Positions 16,812 through 25,782 of a stretch of 64,000 nucleotides of DNA are shown here, one piece after another; the first letter of the stretch is position 1, and each line of letters starts with the position of its first letter. Below the pieces are notes generated by a model that had not been told where the DNA came from, ran no database searches, and was given only the letters and a program-made list of their open reading frames with translations. The stretch is taken from positions 10,355 to 74,354 of the forward strand of contig JAVXND010000006.1 of NCBI GenBank assembly GCA_036645955.1, in the 5' to 3' direction. The DNA is from Limiplasma sp036645955 (GTDB lineage: Bacteria; Bacillota; Clostridia; Christensenellales; Aristaeellaceae). The position numbers were made by a program, and so were the translations under genes.

Positions 16812-17765
16812 TTAGCGCCAACCTTGAAAAGGAGCAATCTGATAATTGCGAAGCTTTTGTTCGTAATTTTCGGGGCTTTTACGCCATTGCGTGGGCGTAA
16901 GACCCGTTACCTGATGAAAGTTTCGCTCAAATGAGGAGATGCTCGTGTATCCCACCTGTGAGGAGATGATTTCCATGTTGTATTCAGTTGTGCGAAGCAA
17001 ATTGCAGGCCATTTCTACACGAACGATATTGATATATTCCAATGGGCTGATTTTCATAACGGCTTTGAACAGACGACGAAAATGTGTTTCGCTCATATGG
17101 CAGTGTTCAGCCAATGCGGAAATGCGAAGGGTGTCGCCATAGTGGGTTTCAATATCGTTTAGCGCGGCGCTGATGAGCAGGCTTTGTTTATGCCCAATCG
17201 GGGTTTCTGTATCGGTTAAATCCTCGCGGCACATGTCCTCACGTGCAATTTCAATCAGCAATGTGAGCAACAGACCCTTGACGCTGATTTGGTAAAAGCG
17301 CTGTTTGGAGCGCATTTCGCGAATAAGGGCAAGAATGGCGTCGTGAAGCGCAGGGTTATCAGCTGCATGAAGCACAATGGGGGCGCGATACACATGCTTG
17401 AGCAGCTTTTGCCCAAAACGGCGCTCTTCTTCAGGAAGACTGTTCACAAAGCCTTCCGTATCAATGAAGAGATATTCGTTGCGGCAACACATGAGGTGAT
17501 CGCTCACCGTGGTGTGGCAAATATTTTGCGGAATAATGGAAAAGACGCCAGGCCCATAGGGAACGATTTGATTTTCAAGGGCAAGCATGCCAGTACCTTC
17601 ATAGCAATAACCAATTTCAAGAATGTTGTGAAAATGCAGAAAAGCTAAGCCCATTTCTCCATAGGGACGAATCCAATGATCTCCAAGCAACGCCAGCACG
17701 GGTACATCCTGCGGAATCTCATAAAATCGATATTCAACCGTTTGCCGTGTTGCGCTCGCAGCCAT
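16812..17765 (-). CDS. AraC-family transcriptional regulator with cupin sensor
   Basis: This 317-residue protein has an N-terminal cupin-like sensing domain (HNILEIGYCYEGTGMLALENQ, about residues 45-65, then VPYGPGVFSIIPQN). Two C-terminal helix-turn-helix motifs lie at about 205-305 (RISALAEHCHMSETHFRRLF and IISSQVGYTSISSFERNFHQ). It is probably the sugar-responsive activator of the transporter/GH2 operon that begins 190 bases downstream. It starts six bases after the epimerase stop, so both likely share the promoter at 18893-18921. The ribosome site is weak, which fits coupling. The start ATG could be a few codons further in. Confidence 0.88.
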   Translation of the reverse strand: MAASATRQTVEYRFYEIPQDVPVLALLGDHWIRPYGEMGLAFLHFHNILEIGYCYEGTGMLALENQIVPYGPGVFSIIPQNICHTTVSDHLMCCRNEYLFIDTEGFVNSLPEEERRFGQKLLKHVYRAPIVLHAADNPALHDAILALIREMRSKQRFYQISVKGLLLTLLIEIAREDMCREDLTDTETPIGHKQSLLISAALNDIETHYGDTLRISALAEHCHMSETHFRRLFKAVMKISPLEYINIVRVEMACNLLRTTEYNMEIISSQVGYTSISSFERNFHQVTGLTPTQWRKSPENYEQKLRNYQIAPFQGWR

Positions 17766-17771
17766 CTTTTT

Positions 17772-18836
17772 TTAAGCCCCTGCCAGCGCACGCTTGCGGC
17801 TATGGCGTATGCGCTTTGCGCGCCGCTTGCCGCCGCCGCCGCGCCTAGGCGGCGTGCCGTTGCTCAAAAGCCATTCCACCGTATCTGCAATGGTGAGCTT
17901 TAAATCACGCGGTTGGTAGCGCAGCTCCATGGTGGCCTTGTCGTGGGAAAAACGGTCGTTGCCGGCAAGCGCGTGCAAGGAGTAGCTTGTATACAGCGGC
18001 CTGCGGCCAAAAAGCTTGGCAAAGAAGGAAAATATGGGCGCAAAAGCCTTGGCCAGCCACATGGGCAGTGTGGGCAGTGCTCGCCCGCCTGCGCAGTAAC
18101 GCACCATGCGCAATACGTCTTTGATTTCGTAATGGCGGTTGGAGAGGATATAGCATTCGCCCCTGCGGCCAGTCAGCGCCGCTTCAATGCAGCCAAGCGC
18201 CACATCGCGCACATCCACCATATCATAACCGCCGTGTACACAAGCGGGCAGCTTGCCTGTAATGTAATCTCGAATCATTTGTACCAAGTGGTTGCCTGCA
18301 CTGTCATAGGGGCCGATAATGCCCGACGGGTGCACCACCACGGCATCAAAGCCTTCCTTTGCGGCGTTTAACACCAGCTGGGTGGCTTCTGCTTTGGTTT
18401 TGGCATAGTTGCCGAGCACGCGATCGGCTGAAAAATCGTTCAGCTCGGAAAGCACACAGCTTTTATCATCATCGGGAATGGCGTGTACCGAGCTTACATG
18501 CACCATGCGTTTGATTTGGTTTGACATGCACATCGCCAGCACATTGCGGGTACCGTCCACATTAACGCGGTGTAGCAGCTCAAAGGGTTTGTCGCCAATG
18601 TCAATCAGCCCTGCGGTGTGGATGAGGATGGTTTGCGCGGGGTCGGTTTCTTCAAAAAGGGGTTCAAGGGTTTCGGGTTTTGTAACGTCGCCAAAAAAAT
18701 AGCGAACGTTTTGATGATCCTTTACTTGCTCGCCAACCAGTGCCAGACCGCGTACCTCGCACGCCTTGCCTTCTAGCATGCGCACGATGGTTCCGCCCAA
18801 ATGGCCTGCGGCACCGGTGATGATATAGGTTCTCAT
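17772..18836 (-). CDS. NAD-dependent epimerase/dehydratase (SDR family)
   Basis: The 354-residue extended short-chain dehydrogenase has the Rossmann motif ITGAAGHLGGTIVRML at its N-terminus, HVSSVHA as the strand with the catalytic Ser region, and the YxxxK pair in NYAKTKAEATQLV. Such proteins epimerise nucleotide sugars (GalE-like) or reduce carbonyls; the substrate is not evident. I chose ATG 18836 (MRTYIITG) because GGAAG is nine bases away; an ATG two codons earlier is too close. The last 25 residues are strikingly basic (PPRRGGGGKRRAKRIRHSRK), atypical for the fold. Next to AraC and the GH2 operon it could serve galactose metabolism. Confidence 0.82.
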   Translation of the reverse strand: MRTYIITGAAGHLGGTIVRMLEGKACEVRGLALVGEQVKDHQNVRYFFGDVTKPETLEPLFEETDPAQTILIHTAGLIDIGDKPFELLHRVNVDGTRNVLAMCMSNQIKRMVHVSSVHAIPDDDKSCVLSELNDFSADRVLGNYAKTKAEATQLVLNAAKEGFDAVVVHPSGIIGPYDSAGNHLVQMIRDYITGKLPACVHGGYDMVDVRDVALGCIEAALTGRRGECYILSNRHYEIKDVLRMVRYCAGGRALPTLPMWLAKAFAPIFSFFAKLFGRRPLYTSYSLHALAGNDRFSHDKATMELRYQPRDLKLTIADTVEWLLSNGTPPRRGGGGKRRAKRIRHSRKRALAGA

Positions 18837-18871
18837 TACCATACACTTCCTTTTAATATCGTACAGCTATG

Positions 18872-18903
18872 TTGATTATCCTCACCATCTGTATTATAAT
18901 CAA
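18872..18903. promoter_or_regulatory. Candidate operator for the divergent TetR/epimerase pair
   Basis: The inverted repeat TTGATTAT (18872-18879) / ATAATCAA (18896-18903), with 16 bases between, overlaps the -10 box of the epimerase promoter. It lies in the intergenic region next to the divergent TetR gene, which makes it a plausible TetR binding site. Confidence 0.4.
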
Positions 18904-18921
18904 AGCGTACGAAAATGACAA
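18893..18921 (-). promoter_or_regulatory. Sigma-A-type promoter for epimerase-araC
   Basis: On the minus strand TTGTCA (18916-18921), exactly 17 bases, and a perfect TATAAT (18893-18898) lie about 57 bases before the epimerase start codon. Confidence 0.72.
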
Positions 18922-19046
18922 TCATCACTTGAGGCGTAAATGCACAGTTGCTGAACAACCGCTTGATGAAATGTTGATTTGAAAGGCAAATGGGCAAAAT
19001 ATTTTCAAGGTCAATCAGCGTGGTTTTGGAAAGGATGGTTTGATTC

Positions 19047-19625
19047 ATGAAAACGGACGGAATGGATCATCGTGTGCGAGTGACGCAGGAGTTGATACGC
19101 AAGGCTTTCACAGAGCTGTTTACAAAAAAGCCCATTCAAAGCATATCCATTAAGGAGCTGTGCGAGCGTGCGGGCATCAATCGGGGCACGTTTTATGCAC
19201 ATTATCAGGATATTTACGACCTTCGCGACCAGATGCAGGAGGATATGTACCGCGATATTCAGCAAACCCTCAGCCCCTTGCTTGGCGAGGATGCGCATGC
19301 TTCGCAGATGGAAATTACGGTGGGCGTTTTTCAGTGGATGAAGGAAAACAGCGATTTGTGCGCCATGGTGCTGGGCGAGTATGGCGACAAGGCTTTTTTG
19401 TTGAAGGTCATCAATCTGGGGCGCATTGTGTGCAAGGATAATTACCTGAGAAGCTTTACAAATGCGTCGCCAGAGCGCATTGAGTGGTTTTATGCCTTTG
19501 CAAGCTCTGGCTGTATTGGGCTTTTGCGCAAATGGCTGTTGGAAAATATGGAAACGCCCGCGAGGGAAATCGCGGGCATGGCGGAGCAGTTGATTGTAAA
19601 CGGCTTGGGCTATTTGCAGGGGTAA
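19047..19625 (+). CDS. TetR/AcrR-family transcriptional regulator
   Basis: The 192-residue protein carries the N-terminal TetR helix-turn-helix (residues about 8-55): RKAFTELFTKKPIQSISIKE followed by CERAGINRGTFYAHYQDIYD. The larger C-terminal all-helical domain is of the type common in Firmicutes (TetR_C_7 like). The start ATG has AAAGGATGG nine bases upstream. It is divergent from the epimerase gene, whose promoter carries an inverted repeat that it may bind. The ligand is unknown. Its 3' end faces the DUF362 gene with only 11 bases between. Confidence 0.88.
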   Translation: MKTDGMDHRVRVTQELIRKAFTELFTKKPIQSISIKELCERAGINRGTFYAHYQDIYDLRDQMQEDMYRDIQQTLSPLLGEDAHASQMEITVGVFQWMKENSDLCAMVLGEYGDKAFLLKVINLGRIVCKDNYLRSFTNASPERIEWFYAFASSGCIGLLRKWLLENMETPAREIAGMAEQLIVNGLGYLQG

Positions 19626-19636
19626 GGGTAAGGTGC

Positions 19637-20725
19637 TTACCTGCTTCGCCGCCCCGTTTGCACAGTAATGGCGTGCGCAGGGCACATTTCCTGACAGCAA
19701 AAGCAGGAAATACAGCCCTTGCGCCCAATAACCGCCTTGCGCTTCACAATTTGAATGATGTGCTTGGGGCAGGACTCTGCACAGCGCCCACAGCCGATAC
19801 AGCTGGCTGTGATTACGCAGGGAAAGGTTGTTTTGCGCCCGCATAGGCGGTGAAACAGCCCGTTTGGCGTGAACAGCTTTTCACCCTTGGTAATGGAATC
19901 AGGCAACACAAAGGGCGGTGCGGCAGGTGTGAGCGGATCGCCCGCAAGCGCGGTTTCTGCGCTTAGCAGGCCAAGGGTACGCGACAGGCGCACGGTAGGC
20001 ACCGCAATGGGTCGAAGCCCCATGAGCAAAGCGGCTTGCTCGTCCAAAGCATAGATGTCACACGAGGCAAGCGTTACCCCCATGCGGCGGATGGAGCCGC
20101 CGCTGGGGCCGTTGCCCTCCATGCAATCCACGGCATCGAGCAGGGTGAGGGTAGGCGCAACGGCTTGCGAAAGCTTTAAGAGCATTTCGGAAAAGGAGTC
20201 GATGGTAGGTTTGATGCAATGCAGCTCGGGCTTGCGTAAACCGGGGATACAGCCAAAGAGGTTCTTGACCCCTGCCGTCATGACTGTAAGCCCATGCGTT
20301 TTGAGCTTTGCGCAATTGATAATGAAATCTGCCTGCGCAATGGGCTGAATGAGCGTGAAGCCGCCGCGCTCAAAAAAGGAAGTGTCCTCGTTGAGGGTGA
20401 CGAGCTTTTCAAGCTCCAAAAGGCCGCAGGCGGCATAGAGCTTGCGCAGTGCGGGCGCGGTGTAGAGGCCGCCAGGGCTGTCTGCCAAGGTAATTTTTTG
20501 CACGCCCTGCGCATGGAGATAGCGGGCAACCGCCAGCAGCAACGCGGGATGTGTGGTAACGGCCAAGGACGGATCTCTTGCGGCGAGCAGGTTGGGTTTC
20601 AAAAGCACGCGTGTAGCGGGCGTAAGAAATTGCGCCGCGTGAAGCGCTTCAAAATGTGCGGCAACGGCGCGGTCGAGCGCCTCGGCTGAATAATCAGAGG
20701 TTGCTTGAACCGATACGGTGGACAT
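19637..20725 (-). CDS. DUF362 domain protein with C-terminal 4Fe-4S clusters
   Basis: The 362-residue protein opens with the DUF362 domain: VLLKPNLLAARDP, ITLADSPGGLYTAP and INCAKLKTHGLTVMTAGVKNLFGCIPG. Two ferredoxin motifs end it (CIGCGRCAESCPKH and CISCFCCQEMCPAHA, about residues 309-350). DUF362 proteins are widespread in anaerobes, with unknown chemistry; the KPN and KTH residues are invariant in them and probably bind metal or substrate. The second cluster motif has an extra Cys (CISCFCCQEMC). AGGGAGATG lies before the ATG. It is on the same strand as holA-comEC but downstream of holA. Confidence 0.88.
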   Translation of the reverse strand: MSTVSVQATSDYSAEALDRAVAAHFEALHAAQFLTPATRVLLKPNLLAARDPSLAVTTHPALLLAVARYLHAQGVQKITLADSPGGLYTAPALRKLYAACGLLELEKLVTLNEDTSFFERGGFTLIQPIAQADFIINCAKLKTHGLTVMTAGVKNLFGCIPGLRKPELHCIKPTIDSFSEMLLKLSQAVAPTLTLLDAVDCMEGNGPSGGSIRRMGVTLASCDIYALDEQAALLMGLRPIAVPTVRLSRTLGLLSAETALAGDPLTPAAPPFVLPDSITKGEKLFTPNGLFHRLCGRKTTFPCVITASCIGCGRCAESCPKHIIQIVKRKAVIGRKGCISCFCCQEMCPAHAITVQTGRRSR

Positions 20726-20755
20726 GAGGCAACATCTCCCTATTTTTGATAAGTG

Positions 20756-21784
20756 TTACGCATGATCGCTTTGTAAAATCCCATCCAATTGAAGCATGGC
20801 GCTCTCTGCACTGCCCTCCTGCGAAACGCGGCCGCTTTTGAGCTCGTATTCCAGCTGGAGCAAATAATCATAGGCTTTTCGAAGCTGTGCCTTGTTAAAT
20901 TGGCGTGCCTGCTGCTGTGTGCGCGAAACCGCAAAGGGGGGAATGCCAAGCAGGGCGGCTTGCGATTCTGCGGGAGAACGCTCCTCCATGAGACAGCGCA
21001 TATGGTAGAGAATGCGGTATTGCCGAAGAAGCATGGCCAAAATGCCAATGCGGTCTTCACCTGAACGGAGCATATCGCGCAAAAGGCCAAAAGCCTCGTT
21101 GTTTTTGCCCGCTACCTGCGCATCCACCATTTGAAATACCGTACATTCGGCGGAACGGGTGCAAACTGCGTCGATATCCTCGGGGGTGACGGTTTCGCGC
21201 TCGCCTAAATAGCTGGCGAGCTTGTCCATTTCCTGCTTGAGCAGGGCGGCATCCCTGCCTACGGTGAAGGTGAGCTTCGAGGCGACCATGGCATCCATCT
21301 GCTTACCCGTGCGCCGCATGGTTTTTTGCGCCCAGCTGATGCATTCTGAATCGCTCATGGGTGAAAAATCAACAATGGCTTTTTTCTTTTTTAGCAGGGT
21401 ATAGAGCTTCTTGCGGCCATCTGCCTTGCCCTTGACATAAAACACAAGGCAGGTGGAGGGGGGGATGCGGGCAATGTATTCCGTGAACGCGGCGGCCTTG
21501 TTTTCATCCTCAGCCTTGCGCCCCGCTATGAGCAGGGTACATTCGCGCACAATCACCACACGCTTTTCACCCATGAAGGGGAGCGTTTCTGCGGCGGCAA
21601 TCAGCGTGCCTGCATCAGGGTCGGTTAAATCGGTCAGGTTCATTTCCTCAAGCCCCTGCGGCAATACCTTGGCGCAAAGCTGTACAAGCCCCTGCTGCTT
21701 GATGTATTCCTCCGTGCCTTCAAACAGGTAGCAGTCGGAAAGACTGCCTGTTTTGATGGATGCAAAAAAATCGTTGTGGTTCAT
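20756..21784 (-). CDS. holA: DNA polymerase III delta subunit
   Basis: The 342-residue protein is the clamp-loader delta subunit, which opens the beta sliding clamp. It has the N-terminal AAA+-like domain (SLSDCYLFEGTEEYIKQQGL; no functional Walker A, as usual for delta), the central LPFMGEKRVVIVREC strand and the C-terminal helical region MLLRQYRILYHMRCL. Length matches HolA (about 340). The start ATG 21784 overlaps the comEC stop by four bases (ATGA), with GAGGAG upstream; a longer frame runs back into comEC. The comEC-holA order is the classical Firmicutes arrangement. Confidence 0.93.
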   Translation of the reverse strand: MNHNDFFASIKTGSLSDCYLFEGTEEYIKQQGLVQLCAKVLPQGLEEMNLTDLTDPDAGTLIAAAETLPFMGEKRVVIVRECTLLIAGRKAEDENKAAAFTEYIARIPPSTCLVFYVKGKADGRKKLYTLLKKKKAIVDFSPMSDSECISWAQKTMRRTGKQMDAMVASKLTFTVGRDAALLKQEMDKLASYLGERETVTPEDIDAVCTRSAECTVFQMVDAQVAGKNNEAFGLLRDMLRSGEDRIGILAMLLRQYRILYHMRCLMEERSPAESQAALLGIPPFAVSRTQQQARQFNKAQLRKAYDYLLQLEYELKSGRVSQEGSAESAMLQLDGILQSDHA

Positions 21785-24156
21785 TGAGGGCTCCTCACTT
21801 TGTAGGGGGTTACGCAGAGCTGACCCCCTTGAATGGTGATGGTGATATCGCCTGTGGCATTGGTGCGGCAAAGCGTGATGCCATGCGCATTCAGGCGGTC
21901 GAGCGTTTTTGGGCTCGGGAGTGCCTTGGCACCTGCCGAACAGCTTACAAGCGCAATGCGGGGACGGACAAAATCCAAAAAATCATCGCCGGTGCTTTTT
22001 GCACTGCCGTGATGCGCAACCTTGAGCACGTCACAGGGTACAGCGGCGTAGCTTTCGTAAACACCGTTCAAGTCGCTTGTGCTAAGCAGGGTATAGCCTT
22101 TCAAATCAAGGGACAGCACCAATGGCAGGTCGTTTGCATCCTGAAAGCGGCGAATGGTTTCACGCTTTGGCCAAAGCACATGGACCGTAGCTTCATTGTA
22201 GCGCAGTTCGTCGCCTGCCGCAAGCTCTTTCATGGGAATTCCAGCCTTGCCAAGCGCGGCGGTGACGCTCAAAAAAGAAGGATGCAGAATTTGCAATTCG
22301 GCGTTTATGGGCAAATACACCTGCCGAATGCCAATGCCTTGCTCCAGCAGATGGTGTACCCCCGCCGCGTGGTCGGGGTGTAAATGCGTCAGGTAGAGCG
22401 CATCCAAGTCGCGCCCCTCGCTTAGCAGATAATCCGCAACCGCTACGCCGTCACTGCCCACATCAATGGCGATGGTTTGGTCACCGTCAAACAAAAGCGC
22501 CGCATCCTCCTGACCCACCGCAAGCTGAATATAGCGAAGCTTTTGAGGGCGTGCGGCATAGGCTCCCCCTGCCATCAGCACGGCTATGAGCAAAGCGGCG
22601 CAGGCTCTGCGGAGCGTTTGGCCGCGCAGAAAGCGAGAAAAAATCAAAATACAAAGCACAGCGCCCAGCACCACAAGCATGGGGGCGGAGGGTACGCGGA
22701 TGGAGGCGTAGGGCAATGCGGCCAACAGGGAAACAGCGGCCTGCAGTCCGTTGCCCATCCCTTTGGCAAGCGCGCCTATGGCCATACCAAGCAGGGGAAT
22801 GGGGGCAAACAGCAACGCCAGAAAATACAGCGGAATCAACAGCCCCACATATGGGATCAGCAGAAGGTTGATGAACACACCATAGAGCGGCAAACGGTGG
22901 AAGGTAATGGCGGTGGGCAGCAGCACGCCAATCTGGGCGGCTAAGGATAGGCAGAAAGCATCCCTTGGCCTGCCCAAATGGCGCATGAGCGCATCCCCAA
23001 ACCGACGAAGCCCTGACCGGTGTGCGCGAGCCTCGCGTTGCTTTGGCGGAAAAGCACGGTCAATGGCATCAACAAATACGGGCATGAGCAGCGCAATGCT
23101 TGTGACCGCTGAAAAGCTAAGCACAAAGCCCGCCGAATAGGCTTGCAGAGGATCGTCAAGGAGCACAATCAGCATGGCGGCGGCAATGGTTGTGAGCGGA
23201 TCAGGCATGCGCCCCACCCGTGAGGCAAGCAGGGAAAAAAGAAGCATGACCGTGGCGCGGATGGAGGAGGCAGAAAAGCCTGTGAGTGCGCAGTAGCCCA
23301 TTAAAAACAAACCGACAATGGGTATTTGAGCGCTTTTGCGAAGCTTGACAGCGTTTAACAGCACCATGAGCAAGCTGCCCAACAGCCCCACATGCATGCC
23401 AGATACGGACATGATATGCGCAATGCCGAGGGTTTGAAAGGCCTTGATTTCCTCATCGGCTAGCCCCTCGCGGTTGTTGAGGAGCATGGCCATGGCAAGC
23501 GGCGCACCCGAGCCCATGGTTTTGCTAAGCATAGCCCCCAATGCGGATTGTATGCGGAACGCACCGTTTTTCCACGACGCGGTTTGGGGCGTGTTTTCAA
23601 ACTGAAGCTTTTTGGAGGTGGTAATGCCAAAGGTCATACCGTTTTGAAGCATCCAAAGCCGAAAATCGGAGTGCGGAGCGCCGCTTTTGCCTTCGGGCAG
23701 GTAAACGCGCCCCGTAAATCGGAGCTGTGCGCCATCGTAAAGCATGGGCGGCGCATCCTTCCAATAGACGGAGCAATAGGCTTTTCCTTTCTGCCTTTGC
23801 CCATTTAAGGAAACCTCCGTCAAGGTAAAGCCAATGCGATCTGCGGCGCGCGGCTTGGCTTGACCGTACACATAGCCTGTGATTTCATACTCGCCAGGCA
23901 GGGGCTGTGTGGGTGACAGGCTTGCCTGCGCCCTTAACACACCCAGCGCAAACACACACAGGAGCAACGCATAAGCCGCACGCTTGCCCAGCAGGCGAAG
24001 CAATAGAAAAAGCGCCGCGCCAAAAAGGCACAGCACCCAAAGCCACAAGCCAGCATCCAAATTGACCGCAAAAATACAACCCGCTAAAAATGCGAGCGAT
24101 GCCAATAAAATGACATGATTATGTTCGCAAGGGCATGGAAGCGGACGGCTTGGCAT
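21781..24156 (-). CDS. comEC: DNA internalisation competence protein ComEC/Rec2
   Basis: The 791-residue protein has all three ComEC parts: an N-terminal OB-fold region after two membrane helices (EYEITGYVYGQAKP), the central competence membrane domain with GIAHIMSVSGMHVGLLGSLL and TGFSASSIRATVML, and the C-terminal metallo-beta-lactamase domain with THLHPDHAAG and VLKVAHHGSAKST. It forms the channel that takes single-stranded DNA into the cytoplasm during transformation; the MBL domain is the probable nuclease degrading the other strand. Motifs look intact. The start ATG 24156 is chosen over one ten codons earlier because AGAAAGAAG precedes it. Other competence genes are not in the window. 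Confidence 0.93.
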   Translation of the reverse strand: MPSRPLPCPCEHNHVILLASLAFLAGCIFAVNLDAGLWLWVLCLFGAALFLLLRLLGKRAAYALLLCVFALGVLRAQASLSPTQPLPGEYEITGYVYGQAKPRAADRIGFTLTEVSLNGQRQKGKAYCSVYWKDAPPMLYDGAQLRFTGRVYLPEGKSGAPHSDFRLWMLQNGMTFGITTSKKLQFENTPQTASWKNGAFRIQSALGAMLSKTMGSGAPLAMAMLLNNREGLADEEIKAFQTLGIAHIMSVSGMHVGLLGSLLMVLLNAVKLRKSAQIPIVGLFLMGYCALTGFSASSIRATVMLLFSLLASRVGRMPDPLTTIAAAMLIVLLDDPLQAYSAGFVLSFSAVTSIALLMPVFVDAIDRAFPPKQREARAHRSGLRRFGDALMRHLGRPRDAFCLSLAAQIGVLLPTAITFHRLPLYGVFINLLLIPYVGLLIPLYFLALLFAPIPLLGMAIGALAKGMGNGLQAAVSLLAALPYASIRVPSAPMLVVLGAVLCILIFSRFLRGQTLRRACAALLIAVLMAGGAYAARPQKLRYIQLAVGQEDAALLFDGDQTIAIDVGSDGVAVADYLLSEGRDLDALYLTHLHPDHAAGVHHLLEQGIGIRQVYLPINAELQILHPSFLSVTAALGKAGIPMKELAAGDELRYNEATVHVLWPKRETIRRFQDANDLPLVLSLDLKGYTLLSTSDLNGVYESYAAVPCDVLKVAHHGSAKSTGDDFLDFVRPRIALVSCSAGAKALPSPKTLDRLNAHGITLCRTNATGDITITIQGGQLCVTPYKVRSPQ

Positions 24157-24190
24157 AAGCGCGTTCTTCTTTCTTTTACAAATCAATCAA

Positions 24191-24667
24191 TCAGGCGGAC
24201 GTGATCAGGCATACGGCATGCGCGGTTATGCCAAGCCCTTGCCCCTCAAAGCCTAGCTCCTCGGTGGTGGTTGCCTTCACGCTTACCTGTGACAGCGGTA
24301 CCGTAAGCACAGCCGCAAGCCTTGCGCGCATGTCGTCGATGTAGGGGCGCAGCTTTGGGCGCTGTGCAACAATGGTTACATCCGCATTGCAAAGCGAAAA
24401 GCCGTTTTCCTTCAAGCACGCCATGACCGCCTTGAGCAAAACAAGGGAATCTGCGCCGCGATAGCGCTCGTCCGTATCGGGAAAAAGCTTGCCGATATCG
24501 CCTAGTGCCGCCGCGCCCAAGAGCGCATCCATGAGGGCATGGGTGGCGACATCCGCATCGCTATGGCCTAACAAACCAAGAGAATGGGGAACCTCCACAC
24601 CGCACAAAATCAGCTTGCGGCCCTCCACAAGCTTGTGTACGTCCATACCATGTCCAATGCGAATCAT
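24191..24667 (-). CDS. ispF: 2-C-methyl-D-erythritol 2,4-cyclodiphosphate synthase
   Basis: The 158-residue enzyme makes the cyclic diphosphate intermediate of the MEP isoprenoid pathway. The metal-binding D-x-H of GHGMDVHKL (Asp9, His11) and the flexible loop GHSDADVATHALMDALLG are present, followed by DIGKLFPDTD and the C-terminal TTEELGFEGQGLG. Length is normal. Its ATG overlaps the stop of ispD by four bases, so both consecutive MEP steps are translationally linked. It is a homotrimeric soluble enzyme in all known cases. Confidence 0.96.
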   Translation of the reverse strand: MIRIGHGMDVHKLVEGRKLILCGVEVPHSLGLLGHSDADVATHALMDALLGAAALGDIGKLFPDTDERYRGADSLVLLKAVMACLKENGFSLCNADVTIVAQRPKLRPYIDDMRARLAAVLTVPLSQVSVKATTTEELGFEGQGLGITAHAVCLITSA

Positions 24668-25365
24668 CCGTTTGCCTCCTGAGCGCTTCGCCGCGCCAAA
24701 ATGGCTTCGGCAAGAGCCAAGTCAATGGGCGTGGTGAGCTTTAGGTTTTCGCGGTCGCCCTGTGCCAAAAACACAGGCATGCCCGCATGCTCAAGCAATG
24801 CCGCGTCATCGGTGGCGCGGTACCCATCCTGCGCGGCTTTTTCATGCGCCGCAAGGAGGGATTTTACCAAAAAGCCCTGAGGGGTTTGCATGGCGTAAAG
24901 CTCGTTGCGATCGAGCGTTTCAAGCACTTCACCGCTTGATCTGGCTCGCTTGATGGTATCGGTTACAGACACGGCGGCTATGCCTGAACCGTGAACAGCA
25001 ACGGATTCCAGCACGCGCGTAATGACGGCTTCACTCACCATAGCGCGTGCGCCATCGTGTACAAGCACAATTTCGGCATCGCTTGGCAAGGCGGCCAGCC
25101 CGTTTGCAACGGAGGCCTGCCGATCCTCCCCGCCTGTGACCACCGCAAGCACAAAGCGAGAGAGGCCAAAGCGGGAAAGGATTCCTTGCATATCCTCCGT
25201 TTCGCCCTTGCCGGCAACCACCACAGCGCCTGCACACAGCGCCGAAAAGGGCGCAATCGCGCGAACAATGGCAGGTATGCCGCGCAATGGCAGAAAAACC
25301 TTGTTAATGCCCGCATCCATGCGGCAGCCGGTGCCGCCGCCTAAAACCAAAGCATAGCTTTTCAT
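24664..25365 (-). CDS. ispD: 2-C-methyl-D-erythritol 4-phosphate cytidylyltransferase
   Basis: The 233-residue enzyme attaches CMP to MEP in the isoprenoid pathway. It shows the nucleotide-binding VLGGGTGCRMDAGINKVFLP (the usual Lys is in INK), the VLVHDGARAMVS motif with the substrate-contacting Asp, and AMQTPQGF. The start ATG 25365 has AAGGGGG upstream; the frame continues seven codons further without a better site. It is followed by ispF with a four-base overlap. The GGGTG replacing the more usual AAGxG at the N-terminus is a small deviation. Confidence 0.95.
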   Translation of the reverse strand: MKSYALVLGGGTGCRMDAGINKVFLPLRGIPAIVRAIAPFSALCAGAVVVAGKGETEDMQGILSRFGLSRFVLAVVTGGEDRQASVANGLAALPSDAEIVLVHDGARAMVSEAVITRVLESVAVHGSGIAAVSVTDTIKRARSSGEVLETLDRNELYAMQTPQGFLVKSLLAAHEKAAQDGYRATDDAALLEHAGMPVFLAQGDRENLKLTTPIDLALAEAILARRSAQEANG

Positions 25366-25400
25366 GGTAGGGTTTTCCCCCTTCAAGTGTTTGCAAGCAC

Positions 25401-25679
25401 TTATTCTTGGCCGCGCTCCGCCTTGGTTTGCGCATCCTCGTCAAGCACCTCATACATGTCCTGCGCGTTTTCCTTGCGCACAACTTCTTTGACGCTTACA
25501 ATGCGATATTTGCCCAAGCGGTTGCCAAAGCGAATTTCAAGCAAATCGCCCTCTTTGACATCCGCCGCAGGCTTGGCAACTCTGCCGTTGAGCGATACGC
25601 GGCCGCCGGAGCAGGCATCGTTGGCAACAGTGCGGCGCTTGATGATGCGGGACACCTTTAAAAATTTGTCTAAACGCAT
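25401..25679 (-). CDS. S4-domain RNA-binding protein (RqcP/YabO type)
   Basis: The 92-residue protein is a compact S4 RNA-binding domain: MRLDKFLKVSRIIKRRTVAN then GRVSLNGRVAKPAADVKEGD. B. subtilis RqcP (YabO) with this form and length takes part in ribosome-associated quality control, helping RqcH to add alanine tails. The spoVT-spoVB-mazG-S4 gene order here equals the yabO neighbourhood, which supports the assignment. AGGAG lies upstream of the ATG. The acidic tail (VLDEDAQTKAERGQE) is longer than the fold requires. Confidence 0.88.
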   Translation of the reverse strand: MRLDKFLKVSRIIKRRTVANDACSGGRVSLNGRVAKPAADVKEGDLLEIRFGNRLGKYRIVSVKEVVRKENAQDMYEVLDEDAQTKAERGQE

Positions 25680-25703
25680 GGGGATACACTCCTTTGATAC
25701 ATT

Positions 25704-25743
25704 GGAAAAAAGAAACGTCCGCATCAAAAGACGCGAACGTTTT
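25704..25743 (-). terminator. Intrinsic terminator of the HU gene
   Basis: Read on the minus strand, a near-perfect 13-bp stem with a four-base loop (25713-25743) is followed by CTTTTTTCC. It separates hup from the downstream S4-ispD-ispF-comEC-holA genes. Confidence 0.8.
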
Positions 25744-25782
25744 CACCGCTATTGGAAACAGCGGTACGTAACCAAGAAAGTC

